From an uncultured Ellagibacter sp. (lineage in GTDB: Bacteria; Actinomycetota; Coriobacteriia; Coriobacteriales; Eggerthellaceae), in assembly GCA_934654815.1 (NCBI GenBank), contig CAKUGU010000004.1, forward strand, positions 20,369 to 84,368: a DNA stretch of 64,000 nucleotides. Direction: 5' to 3'. A program made the position numbers and the translations under genes. Below are positions 48,520-58,202 of this stretch, in pieces. Positions within the stretch are counted from its first letter, which is position 1, and every line of letters starts with the position of its first letter. The notes beneath the pieces are model-generated. The model did not search any database. It worked only from the letters and a program-made list of their open reading frames with translations, and was not told the origin of the DNA.

Positions 48520-49923
48520 CTACATCCCCAGCCACTTCGCCACGATGGGGGCGTAGCCCATCACGAACACGATGATCATGCCGATAGGCAGCACGTAGCG
48601 CATGTACGCGAACGACCACGCCGGGAACTTGAGGCCGCGCCCCGTGTTGGCCTCGGCGAGGAAGTTCTTCCATCCCCAGCCGCGCCTGCTCGTGACGAAC
48701 AGAACCAGGAACAGCCCGCCGAGCGGCAGGATGTTGTTCGACACGAGGAAGTCCTCGATCGACTGAATGTCACCGATACCCGGCACGACGACACCCGAAA
48801 GCACGTTGAAGCCGAGCACGCAGGGAATGCTCAAAAGCGCGATGAGCAGGCCGTTCACGCGGCATGCCTTCTTGCGCGGCGTCCCCCACTGATCGATCGT
48901 GAAGCTCATGATGTTCTCGAACACGGCGATCACCGTCGAGAGCGCCGCGAACGTCATGAACAGGAAGAACAGCGTTCCCCAGATCTGGCCGCCCGGCATG
49001 GCGTTGAACACCACCGGCAGCGTGATGAACACGAGGCTCGGGCCCGACGCGGGTTCCACCCCGAACGCGAAGCACGACGGGAAGATGACGAGCCCCGCCA
49101 TGAGCGCGACGATGGTGTCGAGCGCGCCGACGCGCACCGCCTCGCCCATGAGGCGGTGCTCCTTGCCGATGTAGCTTCCGAAGATCGACATCGACCCCAT
49201 GCCGACCGACACGGTGAAGAACGCCTGGCCCATAGCAGCGTACACCGCGTCGCCGAAGGTCGCCCACTGCTCGGCAGGCGTCGACCCCGCGAAGAGCTTG
49301 CCGAAGTCGGGCATGAGGTAGAACTCGAGCCCTGCCTCGGCGCCCGGCAAGGTGACCGCGCGCACGCACAGCACGATGAGCACCGCGAACAGCGCCACCA
49401 TCATCACCTTGGTCACGCGCTCGACGCCGTTCTGCACGCCCGCGCGCGTGGTGAGCACGCCGATGGCGACGATGACGAGCATGTACACACACATCTGCAC
49501 CGGGTCGGCCAGAAGAGCGCCGAACGCATTTTGCACCTCATCGGGCGACGCGCCGTTGAACTCGCCCGACGCGCTCTTCACCATGAAGGCGAGCATCCAG
49601 CCCGCCACCACCGTATAGAACATCATGAGCAGGTAGTTACCGGCAAGCCCCACGCCCTTGAAGAGGTGCCACTTCGTCCCTTCGGGCTCGAGCGTATCGT
49701 AGCTCCGAGCGATGGATTTCTGGCTCGCGCGGCCGGCGGCGAACTCCATCACGAGCACCGGCAGCGCGAAGACGACGAGAAACGCCAGGTAGATGATGAC
49801 GAACGCCGCACCGCCGTACTCGCCGGTGATGTAGGGAAACCGCCAAACGTTGCCGAGCCCGATCGCGCAGCCGGCGCTCACGAGGATGAACCCCAGACGC
49901 GATGCGAATTTCTCGCGTGCCAT
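48520..49923 (-). CDS. NSS-family sodium-dependent transporter
   Basis: 467-residue Na+-coupled symporter of the neurotransmitter:sodium symporter family with about 11-12 helices. The signature GCAIGLGNVWRFPYITGEYGG of TM1 is clear, followed by GMGSMSIFGSYIGKEHRL and the Na+/substrate region of TM6 and TM8. Bacterial members move amino acids or tryptophan/tyrosine-type substrates; the substrate cannot be read. AGGAAGG lies before ATG 49923. The terminator-like hairpin between this gene and the upstream hydratase means expression may depend on read-through. Confidence 0.9.
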   Translation of the reverse strand: MAREKFASRLGFILVSAGCAIGLGNVWRFPYITGEYGGAAFVIIYLAFLVVFALPVLVMEFAAGRASQKSIARSYDTLEPEGTKWHLFKGVGLAGNYLLMMFYTVVAGWMLAFMVKSASGEFNGASPDEVQNAFGALLADPVQMCVYMLVIVAIGVLTTRAGVQNGVERVTKVMMVALFAVLIVLCVRAVTLPGAEAGLEFYLMPDFGKLFAGSTPAEQWATFGDAVYAAMGQAFFTVSVGMGSMSIFGSYIGKEHRLMGEAVRVGALDTIVALMAGLVIFPSCFAFGVEPASGPSLVFITLPVVFNAMPGGQIWGTLFFLFMTFAALSTVIAVFENIMSFTIDQWGTPRKKACRVNGLLIALLSIPCVLGFNVLSGVVVPGIGDIQSIEDFLVSNNILPLGGLFLVLFVTSRRGWGWKNFLAEANTGRGLKFPAWSFAYMRYVLPIGMIIVFVMGYAPIVAKWLGM

Positions 49924-49945
49924 GCAAAACCCTTCCTAAACAAAA

Positions 49946-49986
49946 CACGGGGCCCCGAGCGCCCTTGGCAGGCGCCGCGCCCCGTG
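49946..49986 (-). terminator. Hairpin between hydratase and transporter
   Basis: ACGGGGC (minus strand reading, 49985-49979) pairs with GCCCCGT (49953-49947), followed in the minus direction by GTTTTGTTT. It is a terminator or attenuator just before the NSS start codon. Confidence 0.6.
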
Positions 49987-50054
49987 CCCGAATCAATCGC
50001 TATTGCTTCGCACCCGCACGTAACCGACGTGGCTGCGCGCGGCGCGCTTGCGCG

Positions 50055-52346
50055 CTACTTTTGCGCGTTGCGCGCACGATTATAGTTGATAAGGCAGCCC
50101 GCGCGCACGATTTCGCGTTCCTCGGCCGTCATATCCGCCACGAAGAGCGTCATCTCGCGCACCTCGCCCGATGCCGTGACGACCCACGCGGGGATGTCGG
50201 AAAGGTCGCGCCCAAGCGCTTCGCGGATGCCTGGCACGTACACGTAGTCGCCCACCTCGAAGGGCGGCTCGCCCTCCAGTTGGAAGGGCACCATGCCCCA
50301 GTTCATCACGTTCGAGCGGTAGCGCTTCGTGGCGTACTCGCGCACGATGTTCGCGAGCCCGCCGATCACGCGCTGGCAGCTCGCCGCCTGCTCGCGCGCG
50401 CTGCCGTCTCCAGGCTTGTTGGCGTAGATCATGCTGCCGTACTCCACCGCGTCCGCGCTCGCGGGAACGCCTGCGCGGGAAAGCGCCTCGAAGACACCCG
50501 CGAGCGCCGGATCGACCGCGTCGAGCGCCTCGCCCGCGACGCGGCGCCGCTCGACGGCGGCGACTTCCTTGCTGCGCCCCACGTATTCGGGGTCGCGGCG
50601 GGAAAGCGTGAACTCGGCCAGGCCGAGCGGATTGGAGCGGTACGAGCTCGTCTCGCCCGACGGGATAAGCTCGTCGGTGGTGGTCACCGGGTCCATGATC
50701 TTCGAGCACACCTTCAGAAGGATGTTCTCGCCGAGCGGCTCCATTTCAGGCCACGGCTTGATGTTGGGGCCCTCGATAAGTTCGGCGTCGGCCTTCGCCT
50801 TGCCGAAACCCCAGTACACGCGCTTGTCGTAGGGTGCGCTGTCGAAGGTGTAGTCGCAGGCTTCGTCCCACGTCTCGGGCGGAAGATCGGTCGCGGGGGT
50901 AAGGATGCCGCCCGCGGCCGCCGTAGCCGCGATCGAGCGCGCGTCCATGAGCGCCACGGCCGACAGCTGCCCCGCGCCCGGCTTCGAGCCCTCGCGATTG
51001 GGGAAGTTGCGCGTCGTGTGGCGGATCGACAACCCGTTGTTCGCGGGCGTGTCGCCGGCGCCGAAGCACGGGCCGCAGAACGCCGTGCGCACCACCGCGC
51101 CCGCCTCCATGAGGTCGTAGATGTAGCCGCGGCGCGTGAGCTCGAGCGCCACCGGCTGGCTTGTGGGGTAGACTGACAGCGAGAACTCGCCGTTGCCGGT
51201 GTTCTTGCCCTTGAGCGCCCGCGCGGCCGCCACGACGTTGTCATAGTTGCCGCCCGAGCAGCCGGCGATCACGCCCTGCTGCACGCGAAGGCGCCCGTCC
51301 TCGATCTTGTCGAGCAGCGAAAGCCCCACGTTGCCGTCGCCGATGCGCGAGGCCTCCACTTCCACCTCGTGCAGGATGTCTTCCAGATTCTCGTTGAGCT
51401 CGGCGATGGTGAAGCCGTTCGAGGGATGGAACGGCAGCGCGATCATCGGAAGGATCTCCGACAGGTTCACGCGCACGCACCCGTCGTAGTAGGCCACGTC
51501 GTTCGGGGCGAGCTTCTTGTAGTCGTCGCCGCGCCCGTGGGTAGTAAGGAACGCGCGGGTGTCCTCGTCGGTTTCCCAGATCGAGGAGAGGCACGTGGTC
51601 TCGGTGGTCATGACGTCGACGCCGTTTCTGAAGTCGGTCGTCATGGACGCGATGCCGGGGCCGACGAATTCCATCACCTTGTTCTTCACATAGCCCTTCG
51701 AGAACACCTCGCGGATGATGGCGAGCGCCACGTCGTGCGGGCCGACGCCCGGCCGCGGCGCGCCTTCCAGGTAGATGGCGACCACGCCCGGGTACGCCAC
51801 GTCGTAGGTGTCGCGCAGGAGCTGCTTGGCGAGCTCGCCGCCGCCCTCGCCGATGGCCATGGTGCCGAGCGCGCCGTAGCGGGTGTGCGAGTCGGAGCCC
51901 AAGATCATCTTGCCGCAGCCGGCGAAGTTCTCGCGCATGAACGAATGGATCACGGCGATGTGCGGGGGCACGAAGATGCCGCCGTACTTCTTAGCGGCGG
52001 AAAGGCCGAAGACGTGGTCGTCCTCGTTGATGGTGCCGCCCACCGCGCACAGCGAGTTGTGGCAGTTGGTGAGCACGTAGGGCAGCGGGAACTCGGTCAT
52101 GCCGGAGGCGCGCGCCGTCTGGATGATGCCGACGAAGGTGATGTCGTGGCTGGCCATGGCGTCGAAGCGAATCTTGAGCGCATCCGGGTCGCCGCTCGTG
52201 TTGTGCGCCTGGAGGATGGAGTACGCGATCGTGCCCCGACGCGCCTCGTTAGGGGCCTGCGCGATGCCCCGGGCCGCCGCCTCCTTCTCGGGAACGATTT
52301 CCGACCCGTTGCGCAAAAACACGCCGCCGTCGTACAACTTGACCAT
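50055..52346 (-). CDS. Aconitase-family hydratase (YbhJ-like)
   Basis: 763-residue hydratase with the aconitase [4Fe-4S] arrangement: Cys in [10 protein letters not shown] and the pair in [11 protein letters not shown] are the three cluster ligands. [19 protein letters not shown] is the substrate-binding signature, and the swivelling domain with YRSN ... is at the C-terminus. The overall look fits the E. coli YbhJ-like branch, not the canonical citrate aconitase A or B; the substrate is uncertain. ATG 52346 begins the gene. It is followed by a terminator hairpin and then the NSS transporter, suggesting a linked uptake-and-conversion function, which remains an inference. Confidence 0.83.
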   Translation of the reverse strand: MVKLYDGGVFLRNGSEIVPEKEAAARGIAQAPNEARRGTIAYSILQAHNTSGDPDALKIRFDAMASHDITFVGIIQTARASGMTEFPLPYVLTNCHNSLCAVGGTINEDDHVFGLSAAKKYGGIFVPPHIAVIHSFMRENFAGCGKMILGSDSHTRYGALGTMAIGEGGGELAKQLLRDTYDVAYPGVVAIYLEGAPRPGVGPHDVALAIIREVFSKGYVKNKVMEFVGPGIASMTTDFRNGVDVMTTETTCLSSIWETDEDTRAFLTTHGRGDDYKKLAPNDVAYYDGCVRVNLSEILPMIALPFHPSNGFTIAELNENLEDILHEVEVEASRIGDGNVGLSLLDKIEDGRLRVQQGVIAGCSGGNYDNVVAAARALKGKNTGNGEFSLSVYPTSQPVALELTRRGYIYDLMEAGAVVRTAFCGPCFGAGDTPANNGLSIRHTTRNFPNREGSKPGAGQLSAVALMDARSIAATAAAGGILTPATDLPPETWDEACDYTFDSAPYDKRVYWGFGKAKADAELIEGPNIKPWPEMEPLGENILLKVCSKIMDPVTTTDELIPSGETSSYRSNPLGLAEFTLSRRDPEYVGRSKEVAAVERRRVAGEALDAVDPALAGVFEALSRAGVPASADAVEYGSMIYANKPGDGSAREQAASCQRVIGGLANIVREYATKRYRSNVMNWGMVPFQLEGEPPFEVGDYVYVPGIREALGRDLSDIPAWVVTASGEVREMTLFVADMTAEEREIVRAGCLINYNRARNAQK

Positions 52347-52510
52347 GGAAACCCCTCATCTCATCCGGCCCCGCGGCCGGCCTCGCGAACAGTATGAGGG
52401 CCATTATCCTACACTTCACGCGCGCGTATGTTTCCAACGTGTTTGCGCGCGCTCATTTCCGCGCAAGTGGCGCCTTTCGGCAATGCGCAGGCGCGGGGCC
52501 CCTAGGCGCG

Positions 52511-52538
52511 AAAAAGGCCCGCGGGCATGCCGCGGGCC
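52511..52538 (-). terminator. Intrinsic terminator of the Pit-Usp operon
   Basis: GGCCCGCGG and CCGCGGGCC pair perfectly with a 5-base loop, and TTTTT follows on the minus strand (A run at 52511-52515). It lies 115 bases past the Usp stop. The rest of 52347-52652 is empty of genes. Confidence 0.85.
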
Positions 52539-52652
52539 TTGGGTGGTAACGGGAAACAGGAAAAGCGTTCCAGCGTTGGGAGAAGAGGCGCACTTGAGGG
52601 GCGCCGCCCAGGGGGCGCGGGCGCTCTCATGCCCGGGCACGCGCCCCGGCCC

Positions 52653-53507
52653 TTACGCCTTCGGCACGATAACCGTCGGCAGCGCGAGGTTCAGAAGCAC
52701 GCTGTGCGTGGTCGAGCCGAAAAGCGCCCGCCCGAGGGCCGCGCGGGAATGCGTGCCCAAAACGAGCATCGACGCGCCCTGCGCCTCGGCGAGGAGCACC
52801 GAGGTGGGAGACGGCCCTTCGACGGACTTGCCCTCGACCTGAAGCTTGGGGTTCGCCGCCTTGATGCGCGCCGTGGCCTCGTCGACCTCGGCCTGGCGCT
52901 GCTTACCCACGCGCTCGAGCCCGTCGCCGATCTGCTCGGAGGGGCGCGCCATCCACACAGGGATTCCCCATGCCGATACCAGCTTGAGAGGCTCGCCGCC
53001 GTCGAGCGCCTCGGCGACGCCGAACGCGATCGCGTCGTCGCTCACGTTGTCAGGGCCGACGCCCACGACGACGCCCGAGCGGTCGGCGGAGGCATCCCAA
53101 TCGCACGGCACGACGACGGTCGGCACCTTCACCTGCACCGACACGCGCAAGCCCTTCGCGCCGCCGAACGTTTCCGTGATCGACGCGCCGTGGTGCGAGC
53201 CCAGAACCACCATGTCGTGGTTCGCCGCCTCTTCGACGATCGCCTCGATCGTCTTGCCGTCGACGAGCTTCGCCGCGACGGTGACGGCCGGGTGCTCCGC
53301 GGACGTGCGTTCCACCGCCTCATCGAGCGCCGCCTTCACCGACGTGTGCACGAGCTCAGCCTCGGCGCCAAGCTTCTTCGCCTCGGCGGAGTTCACCACC
53401 GCAAGCATGGTCACGTCCGCGCCCGTGCGCTCCGCGCGGGCGACCGCCCATTCGAGAGCGCGCCTTCCGCGCTCGCTTCCATCAACGCCGACGAGAATGC
53501 TTGCCAT
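52653..53507 (-). CDS. Tandem-domain universal stress protein
   Basis: 284-residue cytosolic protein with two UspA domains (about 1-140 and 150-284). Domain 1 starts SILVGVDGSERGRRALEWAV, domain 2 starts VVVGVGPDNVSDDAIAFGV. The ATP-loop regions are GSHHGASITETFG and GTHSRAALGRALFGSTTHS; both keep most of the GxxG-x9-G(S/T) pattern. Usp proteins bind ATP and help survive stress or starvation. It lies 18 bases after a two-helix protein and the Pit transporter, all one unit, so it is likely produced with phosphate uptake. A terminator follows. Confidence 0.88.
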   Translation of the reverse strand: MASILVGVDGSERGRRALEWAVARAERTGADVTMLAVVNSAEAKKLGAEAELVHTSVKAALDEAVERTSAEHPAVTVAAKLVDGKTIEAIVEEAANHDMVVLGSHHGASITETFGGAKGLRVSVQVKVPTVVVPCDWDASADRSGVVVGVGPDNVSDDAIAFGVAEALDGGEPLKLVSAWGIPVWMARPSEQIGDGLERVGKQRQAEVDEATARIKAANPKLQVEGKSVEGPSPTSVLLAEAQGASMLVLGTHSRAALGRALFGSTTHSVLLNLALPTVIVPKA

Positions 53508-53525
53508 GGTGGCCTCCGTTTCATC

Positions 53526-53759
53526 CTAATTATGGAATAGCGGGATCATCAGCCACAGCGCGAACAGCACGATGGCGATGCATGCTGCGAAGCAGACCGC
53601 CGAGCCGAGGCGGGTGATGATGCGCCAGTCGCGCTCAGCATCGCCGTCGGCGCGCGCCCACAAGCGCAGCCCCGATGCATACAGTACGCTAATCGAGCTC
53701 GCGACACAAACGGCGACAACGAGAACGGTTACGAAACTTACGATTTCCTGGGAGATCAT
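53526..53759 (-). CDS. Small two-helix membrane protein in the Pit operon
   Basis: 77-residue hypothetical protein with two hydrophobic helices (VTVLVVAVCVASSISVLYAS at about 9-29, and AVCFAACIAIVLFALWLMI at about 54-73) separated by a charged loop (RLWARADGDAERDWR). No family recognised. It is tightly packed, 15 bases after Pit and 18 bases before Usp. Being between a phosphate transporter and a Usp suggests an accessory or regulatory membrane role, but nothing in the sequence shows what it does. Confidence 0.72.
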   Translation of the reverse strand: MISQEIVSFVTVLVVAVCVASSISVLYASGLRLWARADGDAERDWRIITRLGSAVCFAACIAIVLFALWLMIPLFHN

Positions 53760-53774
53760 GGCATCCGCCCTTTC

Positions 53775-54938
53775 CTATGCCGCCGCCGGCGTCGCGGTCT
53801 TCGCCGCGGCCGCGCCGATCTTCACTTGAGCATGGTCGTTCACGTTCGTCGAGGTGACGGGGTTGCGCTTGGAGAGGCGCCAGATGGTAAGCGCGCCCGC
53901 CGCCGCGATGACCGCGACGAGGATGGTTCCCCACAGGCCGCATTTCGCGAGCGCGCAGGCGAGTGCGCCGATGACGCCCGCCGCCGGGAAGGTGACGAGC
54001 CACGCGACGAGCATGCGCGCGGCGACGTGCCAGTTCACGACGCTGCCCTTCTTCCCCAGGCCCGACCCGATGATGGAGCCCGAGCACACCTGCGTGGTGG
54101 AAAGCGCGAAGCCCATGTGGGAGGAGACGAGGATCGTGGTGGCCGACACGGCCTCGGCGGCGAAGCCCTGCGGCGTCGAGATCTCGGTGAGTCCGCGGCC
54201 GAGCGTGCGGATGACGCGCCAGCCGCCCATGTAGGTGCCGAGCGCGATGGAAAGCCCGCACAGCGCGACGACCCACAGCTCCGGGCCCGTGCCCGAAGGC
54301 TGCGCGCCGACCGCGATGAGGGTGAGCGTGATGATGCCCATCGTCTTCTGCGCGTCATTGGTGCCGTGGGATAAGGCCACGAGGCACGCGGTCACTGTCT
54401 GCCCGTGGCGGAACCCGCTTACGACCTGGGATTCGTCCATTTTTCGCACCACGAGGAAGATGAGCCGCACCGCGCAGAACGCCGCAAGCCCCGCGACCAC
54501 CGGCGAGATGAGCGCCGGGATGAGCACCTTGGTGAGCACCGCGGCGAAGTTCACGCCCTCGACGCCCGCGCCGACGATGACGGCACCGACGAGGCCGCCG
54601 AACAGCGCGTGGGAGGAGCTCGACGGCAGGCCGACGAGCCAGGTGATGAGGTTCCAAAGTATCGCGCCGACAAGGCCGGCGAAGATGAACTCGGCGCCGA
54701 TGGTCACCTGCGCCTCGTTGATGATGCCGCCCGAGATGGTCTTCGCCACCTCGGTAGACAGGAACGCGCCCACCAGGTTGAGCGTTCCCGCGGCGATGAC
54801 CGCGGTCTTCGGTTTGAGCGCGCCCGTGGCGATCGACGTCGCCATGGCGTTCGCCGTGTCGTGAAAACCGTTCGTGAAGTCGAACGTGAGCGCCGTCGCG
54901 ATGACGAGTACGACCACGACCAGTGTTGCCGGATCCAT
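53775..54938 (-). CDS. pit: Pit-family inorganic phosphate transporter
   Basis: 387-residue symporter that takes up phosphate, usually as a metal-phosphate complex, driven by the proton gradient. The two inverted repeats have the family signatures DFTNGFHDTANAMAT and SHGTNDAQKTMGI. ATG 54938 is chosen from homology; it has an AGG-rich site upstream, and longer frames cover the promoter. A Pho-box-like repeat lies about 150 bases upstream. The usual partner is a PhoU-like DUF47 protein; here it is a small membrane protein and a Usp. Confidence 0.9.
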   Translation of the reverse strand: MDPATLVVVVLVIATALTFDFTNGFHDTANAMATSIATGALKPKTAVIAAGTLNLVGAFLSTEVAKTISGGIINEAQVTIGAEFIFAGLVGAILWNLITWLVGLPSSSSHALFGGLVGAVIVGAGVEGVNFAAVLTKVLIPALISPVVAGLAAFCAVRLIFLVVRKMDESQVVSGFRHGQTVTACLVALSHGTNDAQKTMGIITLTLIAVGAQPSGTGPELWVVALCGLSIALGTYMGGWRVIRTLGRGLTEISTPQGFAAEAVSATTILVSSHMGFALSTTQVCSGSIIGSGLGKKGSVVNWHVAARMLVAWLVTFPAAGVIGALACALAKCGLWGTILVAVIAAAGALTIWRLSKRNPVTSTNVNDHAQVKIGAAAAKTATPAAA

Positions 54939-55082
54939 AGATTGACCTGCCCCTCTCGAGTTGTCTGTTCGGGCTCGAAAGGCGCCGCGCCTGCTGCTTG
55001 CCGCGCCGGGCGGGCGCGGGCGCACGGCCCCATCGAGCGCTGATAAGAGTAGAGAGGCCATGTATGGGGACTATCTGGTCAT

Positions 55083-55099
55083 CGTAAAGTCCCTGTAAA
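55083..55099 (-). promoter_or_regulatory. Pho-box-like direct repeat upstream of pit
   Basis: TTTACA and TTTACG on the minus strand (55094-55099 and 55083-55088), 11 bases apart, match the TT(A/T/C)ACA, N5 direct repeat bound by PhoP. TTTACG also sits 17 bases from CATACA and could act as a -35. It is about 145 bases before the pit start codon. Confidence 0.6.
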
Positions 55100-55135
55100 G
55101 TCGGGTTCAGCGGGCGGACCCGTCGGCGGGGAGGA

Positions 55136-55345
55136 GGCGGGCGGAGTGACAGGGGCGCGCGGCAGCCTGTGACGAGGCGCGCGGCGACCTGTGACGGGTT
55201 TGCGCGCCCGAAAGTGGGCTCCGGGCTTGCAAACCCGTCACAGGCCGCCATGGAGGGCCCGCAAACTGCGTTCCTCTTTGCAAAACCGTCGTTGCCCGTC
55301 ATTCTGGGAGGCAAAACCGCAGGCCGCCTTGCAAAAGCGGCCTTC
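55136..55345. repeat. Second site of the modular TTTGCAAA intergenic repeat
   Basis: Forward units begin at about 55230 (TTGCAAACCCGTCACAGGCC ...), 55289 (TTTGCAAAACCGTC ...) and 55330 (TTGCAAAAGCGG). Reverse-oriented copies of CCTGTGACG precede them near 55162 and 55188. CAAACCCGTCACAG and CGCCAT are shared with 21703-21726. No gene is seen in 54939-55485 apart from this and the Pho box. Confidence 0.7.
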
Positions 55346-55485
55346 ACCGCCGCGCATGCCCGTTTTCCCTCTGAGCACGGGAAGCCCAGGGCCACGCCCG
55401 GGCGCGCGGGCTCATGTCCCGGCGCAGCAGAACGCTGTGCGCCCAAAGGCCGTCCGCCCGCCGGGCACCCCAGCCACAGCTGCCG

Positions 55486-55695
55486 CTACAACTCCGCCGC
55501 GTCGACGCTTTCCCATTTGTAGCCTTCGCCATGCACCAGGTCGATGCGCAGAGCCCCTTCGGGCGCCGTCGCCTTCCCCGCCTCGAAGGCCGCGCGAGCC
55601 TGCGCCTCGTCGTCGCCGTCGAGTTCGGTCTCCTCGAACACGTAGGGCACGCCCGAAAGCTCGGAGTTCTTGATGTAACGCACTTTGTACTTCAT
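55486..55695 (-). CDS. Small acidic hypothetical protein (69 residues)
   Basis: 69-residue soluble protein. Starts MKYKVRYIKNSELSGVPYVF, then a highly acidic middle (EETELDGDDEAQ) and a short Ala-rich helix; ends GYKWESVDAAEL. No family recognised. ATG 55695 has AAGGTGC upstream, and the coding-like codon use supports it over the longer frame. It is transcribed divergently from cas3, 185 bases apart. Its position next to a CRISPR system is noted, but there is no sequence evidence for an anti-phage or Cas-accessory role. Confidence 0.65.
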   Translation of the reverse strand: MKYKVRYIKNSELSGVPYVFEETELDGDDEAQARAAFEAGKATAPEGALRIDLVHGEGYKWESVDAAEL

Positions 55696-55812
55696 AAGAT
55701 GCACCTTCCTTGTCTCAGGCGACATTATAAAGCCACGCCCGCGAAGACCGCGAAGACGCAGCGAGGCGGCATTCAAAGCGCACGGCCCATCAAAAATGCA
55801 CGTGCGGAATGG

Positions 55813-55818
55813 TACAAT
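55813..55818 (+). promoter_or_regulatory. -10 box of the cas operon
   Basis: TACAAT, 62 bases before the cas3 ATG at 55881. The -35 position is AT-rich (TCAAAA) but not consensus. Confidence 0.45.
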
Positions 55819-55880
55819 GACCAGCAAGCTTCGCAATTATCTTGATTAATGCCTGTTCAGCGAGCAGCGGAGAGCTAATC

Positions 55881-58136
55881 ATGGTCGGACGCGCGTATAC
55901 GGATTTCGAGATACCCAAGAAAGATTGCGGCCACAAGCCGAAGTACGTTGCTCACATTTCCGACGACGGAACGCGCTTCGAATCCGTCGAGGAGCACCTT
56001 CGAGCAGTCTCCTCGTTGGCCGCGAAATTCGCAAAGCCCTTCGGCGCCTCGTCGTGGGCATCGACGGCCGGCATGGCCCACGACATAGGCAAATACTCCG
56101 TCGCCTTCCAAAGGCGCATCCTCGCCGACGGGCCGAAGGTCGACCACTCCACAGCGGGGGCAGAAGAGCTCCGCTGCATCGCTGCCGGGCTCTTGTCTTA
56201 TTGCGTCGCCGGGCACCATGCAGGCTTGCCGAACGGGGGCACGCCGCTCGACGACGGCGGAACGCTGCTCGGGCGGCTCAACGCGGCGGAGCGAGGCGGC
56301 ATCCCCGACTACCAGGCGTATCGAGAAGAGATCGCCATCCCAGCCCCGACCGCACCATCTCTCAAGTCGATCCCGAGCAATGAGGCGGATGCTTCATTTA
56401 CGTTGTCGTTTCTGGCTCGCATGATCTACAGCTGCCTCGTGGATGCCGACTTCCTCTGCACCGAATCGTTCATGAAGGGCAAACGGCGAGAAGGCTTGCC
56501 GTATGCGCCGATGACCGCCCTGCGAGATCGCCTCGAAGAGTCGCTCGAAGCATTCTATCCGCCGAAGGGAAAGGTGAACGAAGCGCGATGCGGCCTGCTC
56601 GACGACTGCCTCGAAGCGTCCGCGAGAAAACCGGGCGTTTTCACCCTAACCGCCCCGACGGGCAGCGGGAAAACGCTCGCCATGCTGCGGTTCGCCCTGA
56701 ACCATGCCTGCTCGGCGACCGACATCCGCCGCGTGATCTGCGCGATTCCCTACACGTCCATCATCGAGCAGAACGCTCGGGTGTACCGCGACATCCTCGA
56801 CGAAGACAACGTCCTCGAGCATCACAGCTCGTTCGATTTCGGCGACTCCGACGACTCCGACGACGCAGGCTTCCGCATGAGGCTCGCCTCCGAGAACTGG
56901 GACGCACCCGTCATCGTCACGACGAACGTCAGGCTCTTCGAGTCCCTGTTCGCCGCGAAATCATCGGCATGCCGAAAGCTGCACAACATCGCAGGCAGCG
57001 TCATCCTTCTCGACGAAGCCCAGATGATTCCCCTGAAGTATTTGAAGCCGTGCGTCAAAGCTCTTTCCGAGCTCGTGAAGAACTACGGGTGCACGGTCGT
57101 GCTGTGCACGGCGACCCAGCCGTGCCTGAACGGGTACTTCGCCGCAGAGGGCCTCGAGGTTTCCGAAATCGCATCAGACCCCGGCTCCTTGCGCGAATCG
57201 CTGGCGAGGGTCCGCTACCGAAGCGACGGCAAGCTCACGGACGAGGAGCTCGTCGAGTCCCTTGAAGAGAACGCGCAGGCACTCTGCATCGTCAACAGCA
57301 GGAAGCAGGCGCGGGCGCTTTACGACGGGCTTTCCGCCGGCAGCGAAGACGGCGTGTACCACCTCACGACGATGATGCACGTCCAAGGGCGCAGGAAAGC
57401 GCTCGCGGAAATCACCGCAAGAGTCGCCTCCGGAAAGCGCTGCCTCGTCGTGGCGACGTGCCTCGTGGAAGCCGGCGTCGACCTCGACTTCCCTGTCGTC
57501 TACCGCGCGATAGCAGGAATCGACTCACTCGTCCAGGCAGCGGGGCGGTGCAATCGCGAAGGGCGCCGCAACCGGGACGAAAGCATCGTCCACCTGTTCG
57601 TTCCCGCCGATCGCTACGCCCTGCCTTCCGAGGTCGCGCAGCGCGCCGCCGTCGCCGAGAGCGTCCTGCCCGAGCTGCTGGAGCGGTCCGCCACGAACCT
57701 CGATGTGGAAAAGGCCGTACCCGGCTTCTTCTCGAAGCTCTATCTTGCGAAGGGCGATGCCGAGCTCGACGCCAAGGAAATCGTCCGGCGCATGTCGGCA
57801 GACAACCGGCAGAAAGGGGTCGCCGTCTACCCGTTCGCCGACGTGGCGCGTGACTTCAAGCTCATCGAAGAAGGCTCGTCCACCCTGATCATCCCTTGTG
57901 CGGAAAACGAGGGCCCCATCGAGCGGGTCCGCCTCGGTATCGCATCTCGCCGCGACTGGAGGACACTGTCCCTCTACGCGGTCTCGATATACGCCTCCGA
58001 CGTGCGCGCCCTCGACGAAGCGAGCGTCCTCGAGGCACTGTCCCCCGACGCCTACCTCCTCCTCGACGAGAGCTATTATCGAGAGGACGTGGGATTGGAT
58101 CTGCAGAAAGAAGGAGGTGGCGCCTTCTTCTGGTAA
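55881..58136 (+). CDS. cas3: Cas3 helicase-nuclease, type I-C
   Basis: 751-residue effector that degrades the DNA strand displaced by Cascade. The N-terminal HD nuclease shows His39 (EEHLRAV) and His67-Asp68 (MAHDIGKY). The SF2 helicase has Walker A (TAPTGSGKT, to Thr265), the DEAQ box (LLDEAQM, 378-381) and the late QAAGRCNREGRRN motif. No fusion or truncation. ATG 55881 has GGAGAG upstream; an in-frame TTG earlier lacks a site. It begins the cas operon, and 66 bases separate it from cas5c. Confidence 0.93.
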   Translation: MVGRAYTDFEIPKKDCGHKPKYVAHISDDGTRFESVEEHLRAVSSLAAKFAKPFGASSWASTAGMAHDIGKYSVAFQRRILADGPKVDHSTAGAEELRCIAAGLLSYCVAGHHAGLPNGGTPLDDGGTLLGRLNAAERGGIPDYQAYREEIAIPAPTAPSLKSIPSNEADASFTLSFLARMIYSCLVDADFLCTESFMKGKRREGLPYAPMTALRDRLEESLEAFYPPKGKVNEARCGLLDDCLEASARKPGVFTLTAPTGSGKTLAMLRFALNHACSATDIRRVICAIPYTSIIEQNARVYRDILDEDNVLEHHSSFDFGDSDDSDDAGFRMRLASENWDAPVIVTTNVRLFESLFAAKSSACRKLHNIAGSVILLDEAQMIPLKYLKPCVKALSELVKNYGCTVVLCTATQPCLNGYFAAEGLEVSEIASDPGSLRESLARVRYRSDGKLTDEELVESLEENAQALCIVNSRKQARALYDGLSAGSEDGVYHLTTMMHVQGRRKALAEITARVASGKRCLVVATCLVEAGVDLDFPVVYRAIAGIDSLVQAAGRCNREGRRNRDESIVHLFVPADRYALPSEVAQRAAVAESVLPELLERSATNLDVEKAVPGFFSKLYLAKGDAELDAKEIVRRMSADNRQKGVAVYPFADVARDFKLIEEGSSTLIIPCAENEGPIERVRLGIASRRDWRTLSLYAVSIYASDVRALDEASVLEALSPDAYLLLDESYYREDVGLDLQKEGGGAFFW

Positions 58137-58202
58137 ACCCCGCCAAAAAACAGCACCGAGAGCGAGCTCTCGGCTAGACGAAACGAGAGGAAGGAGGCCG
58201 GC

